Shown in pieces: positions 12,983 to 14,703 of a stretch of 14,703 nt of DNA (within the stretch, counting starts at the first letter, position 1; the number at the start of each line of letters is the position of its first letter). Below the pieces are notes generated by a model that had not been told where the DNA came from, made no database searches, and saw only the letters and a list, made by a program, of their open reading frames with translations. The DNA is from an uncultured Micrococcales bacterium (lineage in GTDB: Bacteria; Actinomycetota; Actinomycetes; Actinomycetales; Microbacteriaceae), in NCBI GenBank assembly GCA_903927775.1, contig CAIYOE010000200.1, forward strand, positions 1 through 14,703, in the 5' to 3' direction. A program made the translations under genes and the position numbers.

Positions 12983-13495
12983 ATGGCGAACAAGGAAGCA
13001 ACCGTCGCCGAGCTGACAGAGAAATTCTCGAGCTCGACCGCGATTCTGCTAACCGAGTACCGCGGTCTCACTGTGGCTCAGCTCAAGCAGCTGCGCCGTA
13101 ACCTCAGTGCAGACGCAACTTACGCCGTAGCAAAGAACACCCTGCTAAACATTGCTGCTCAGAAGGCTGGAGTGACCGCATTCGACGGTCAGCTAGTTGG
13201 ACCAAGCGCAATGGCTTTCGTTTCTGGTGACCCAGTAAACGTTGCAAAAGCACTGCGTGACTTTGCTAAGGCTAACCCTCTGCTGGTTGTTAAGAGCGGT
13301 TACCTAGAAGGTAAGCCTCTAACTGCAGAAGAGGTCAAGAAGCTTGCCGACCTTGAAACCCGCGAAGTACTGTTGGCCAAGGCCGCAGGTGTCTTCAAGG
13401 CGTCTCTATTCAAGGCAGCTTACGTATTCAACGCTCCACTTTCGCAGGCAGTTCGCACCGTCGACGCACTGCGCGAGAAGCTCGAATCAAACTAA
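12983..13495 (+). CDS. rplJ: 50S ribosomal protein L10 (uL10)
   Basis: 170 residues, the normal bacterial length. ATG 12983 follows AAGGAG by 4 nt; the frame is open upstream to 12782 but that part is leader. The N-terminal globular domain shows [40 protein letters not shown] and [13 protein letters not shown], the conserved rRNA-binding blocks. LVGPSAMAF and the C-terminal helix ([20 protein letters not shown]) complete it; that helix carries the L7/L12 dimers. L10 anchors the stalk that recruits translation factors to the large subunit. It is followed after 38 nt by rplL, the classical stalk operon. Expression is probably controlled by the leader terminator. Confidence 0.97.
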   Translation: MANKEATVAELTEKFSSSTAILLTEYRGLTVAQLKQLRRNLSADATYAVAKNTLLNIAAQKAGVTAFDGQLVGPSAMAFVSGDPVNVAKALRDFAKANPLLVVKSGYLEGKPLTAEEVKKLADLETREVLLAKAAGVFKASLFKAAYVFNAPLSQAVRTVDALREKLESN

Positions 13496-13533
13496 TCACC
13501 CCTTTCTAAAAGAAACATTCAAGGAGAAATCAA

Positions 13534-13914
13534 ATGGCAAAGCTAACTACCGAGCAGCTTATTGAGGCATTCAAGGAGCTATCGCTCATTGAGCTAAGCG
13601 ACTTCGTCAAGAAGTTCGAAGAAGTATTCGAAGTAACCGCAGCTGCTCCAATGGCTGTTGCTGCTGCAGCTCCTGCTGCCGCTGCAGAGGCAGTAGAAGA
13701 GAAGGACTCGTTCGACGTAGTTCTTGAGGCTGCTGGCGACCAGAAGATCCAGGTTATTAAGGAAGTTCGCGCACTGACCAACCTAGGTCTAGGCGAGGCA
13801 AAGGCTGTTGTTGACGGCGCACCAAGCAAGGTTCTTGAGGGCGTAAACAAGGAAGCCGCCGAGAAGGCAAAGGCAGCTCTAGAGGCTGTTGGCGCAAAGG
13901 TTACCCTAGCGTAA
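13534..13914 (+). CDS. rplL: 50S ribosomal protein L7/L12 (bL12)
   Basis: 126 residues with three recognisable parts: the dimerisation domain ([34 protein letters not shown]), an Ala/Pro-rich hinge (about 35-53), and the factor-binding domain ([41 protein letters not shown] then an Ala-rich helix). The [13 protein letters not shown] loop-helix is the conserved contact for EF-Tu, EF-G, IF2 and release factors. AAGGAG 7 nt upstream fixes the start. Seven of its 12 Leu codons are CTA. It is the second gene of the rplJ operon and is followed by a strong terminator. Confidence 0.98.
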   Translation: MAKLTTEQLIEAFKELSLIELSDFVKKFEEVFEVTAAAPMAVAAAAPAAAAEAVEEKDSFDVVLEAAGDQKIQVIKEVRALTNLGLGEAKAVVDGAPSKVLEGVNKEAAEKAKAALEAVGAKVTLA

Positions 13915-13931
13915 TCTTTTTCCATCGCTTG

Positions 13932-13969
13932 AAAACCCGTTCCACTTCGGTGGGGCGGGTTTTCTTTTT
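13932..13969 (+). terminator. Intrinsic terminator of rplJ-rplL with UUCG tetraloop
   Basis: A continuous 14-bp stem joins 13932-13945 with 13950-13963, including two G-T wobbles, and is closed by a C(TTCG)G tetraloop, the exceptionally stable RNA loop. C and five T follow. It lies 17 nt after the rplL stop. Confidence 0.95.
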
Positions 13970-14003
13970 GGGTAACAAAACCGAACTGTTCACCATGAAC
14001 GAT

Positions 14004-14016
14004 TAGCCTAAAAACA
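14004..14016 (+). promoter_or_regulatory. -10 box of a probable leaderless promoter
   Basis: TAGCCT (14004-14009) lies exactly 6 nt before the ATG at 14016. No ribosome-binding sequence is present between them or just upstream. No convincing -35 is visible. Confidence 0.6.
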
Positions 14017-14639
14017 TGTCTTACGTACTGATCAATCATGGATGGACCAACACGCGTCCGGCCGGTCACTGGCAACGTAATGCTGCCGTGGAATTGCGCC
14101 GGCAGGGGCACCAGGTGTTTTATCCGCAGTACCCAAACACTGCGAATCCAAACTTCGATGAATGGTCTAGCCTGCTCAATGCGGAATTGAACCTGCTGAT
14201 AGAGACCCGCGCAGATTCCACCGATGAAGTAATCGTGATTGGGCACTCGCTGGGTTGCGTGAACTGGCTCAAGTCGGCGGCACTTGGTTTACTACCCGAG
14301 GGTTTTGTTGCGGATCGAGTCTTGTTGGTCTCGCCACCGGAGCCTGTGCGCCTAATTGGTGTGCCGAGCTTTTCGTTTGATCCAAACGACCCTGCAATCA
14401 AGGCCGCTTTCAGGAACGCCGCCAAGCACACCACCGTGGTTGCCAGCGACAACGATGTCTGGTTGCCGAGCGGAATCCAAAAGGTTTATGGTGAGCCATT
14501 CGGCATCGCGCCGGTATTGCTTCCCGGCGTCAAGCACCTTTCGCTGAGCGAGGGTTTTTCATCGTGGCCCGGTGTCATCGATTGGGTCAATGATCCAGCC
14601 GCCGACCTGACCGAACATGGCGGATTGACACCTGTTTAG
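14016..14639 (+). CDS. RBBP9/YdeN-like alpha/beta hydrolase
   Basis: 207 residues, close to the ~190 usual for this family. The protein opens directly with the first strand and oxyanion region (SYVLINHGWTNTRPAGHW). The nucleophile elbow is GHSLGC (Ser78). The acid is Asp145 or Asp147 in ASDNDVWLP, and the base is His174 in GVKHLSLSEGFSSWP. FYPQYPN and FDEWSSLL (about 35-54) are also family-like. It would be a small cytoplasmic serine hydrolase with esterase-like chemistry. Substrates of this family are largely unknown. It appears to be read from a leaderless mRNA and is separated from the ribosomal operon by a strong terminator. Confidence 0.85.
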   Translation: MSYVLINHGWTNTRPAGHWQRNAAVELRRQGHQVFYPQYPNTANPNFDEWSSLLNAELNLLIETRADSTDEVIVIGHSLGCVNWLKSAALGLLPEGFVADRVLLVSPPEPVRLIGVPSFSFDPNDPAIKAAFRNAAKHTTVVASDNDVWLPSGIQKVYGEPFGIAPVLLPGVKHLSLSEGFSSWPGVIDWVNDPAADLTEHGGLTPV

Positions 14640-14654
14640 CCCGATTCAAAACGC

Positions 14655-14667
14655 TAGGCTTGCCACA
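14655..14667 (+). promoter_or_regulatory. -10 box of a probable leaderless promoter
   Basis: TAGGCT (14655-14660) lies 6 nt before the ATG at 14667, the same spacing as at 8030 and 14004. No ribosome-binding sequence is visible. Confidence 0.55.
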
Positions 14668-14703
14668 TGAGAATTTTGCTTGTGGGTGCCGGTGGTGTTG
14701 GAG
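14667..14703 (+). CDS. Start of a Rossmann-fold (NAD(P)-binding) protein, cut by the window end
   Basis: Only 12 codons are visible, MRILLVGAGGVG. This is a beta strand followed by the Gly-rich turn GAGGVG of a dinucleotide-binding fold placed right at the N-terminus, as in saccharopine dehydrogenase-like or other reductase families. The family cannot be decided from this stretch. The start is 27 nt after the hydrolase stop and has its own likely leaderless promoter. Confidence 0.6.
   Translation, partial: MRILLVGAGGVG

Noticed and set aside
13530..14246. 238-codon minus-strand frame opposite rplL and the hydrolase
   Set aside because: It is antisense to rplL, whose product is certain, and crosses the terminator; Ala/Ser-rich composition is the mirror of the hinge codons.
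14625..14630. Perfect TTGACA as a -35 for the gene at 14667
   Set aside because: The spacer to TAGGCT (14655) is 24 nt, too long for a normal promoter, and the hexamer is part of the hydrolase coding sequence.

Overview
The window looks like chromosomal DNA of a moderate-GC actinobacterium, most plausibly a Microbacteriaceae member with a compact genome. This placement is inference. It rests on the rplJ-rplL arrangement, the Arg/Asp/Gly-rich DEAD-box helicase, an actinobacterial-style LuxR regulator/HisKA_3-like kinase pair, the mycoredoxin-like glutaredoxin, very tight gene spacing, and several genes that appear to be transcribed without a 5' leader. I see no rRNA, tRNA, CRISPR, insertion sequence or prophage.

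Layout. (1) 2-2308, plus strand: the end of a LuxR-type response regulator and a large multi-membrane sensor kinase whose architecture looks internally duplicated. (2) 2309-4921, minus strand: a probable operon of a LacI-family repressor, a PfkB-family (fructokinase-like) sugar kinase and a small zinc-ribbon membrane protein. Its last gene ends flush against the sensor kinase. (3) 5068-7959, plus strand, divergent from the repressor: a sugar ABC importer made of a binding protein, a permease and a single-domain ATPase. A near-perfect LacI-type operator lies in the shared intergenic region and a strong terminator closes the operon. The single-cassette ATPase plus the fructokinase-like kinase resembles the FrcBCA/FrcK fructose system, so fructose uptake and phosphorylation is my working hypothesis. 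(4) 8042-10103, plus strand: two small four-helix membrane proteins of unknown function, a HAD phosphatase with a TTG start, and a glutaredoxin-like protein. (5) 10334-12658: a DEAD-box RNA helicase with a roughly 300-residue disordered repeat extension, preceded by a leader that can fold into a three-way junction. (6) 12659-13969: the rplJ-rplL ribosomal stalk operon with a long leader that contains an intrinsic terminator, so attenuation control is likely. (7) 14016-14703: an RBBP9/YdeN-like hydrolase and the first codons of a Rossmann-fold protein.

Three cross-cutting signals stand out. Three genes have a TANNNT box exactly 6 nt before the ATG, the arrangement expected for leaderless mRNA. 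Three genes have a perfect 6-bp inverted repeat with the stop codon in the loop. The genes expected to be highly expressed (binding protein, rplL) favour the Leu codon CTA.
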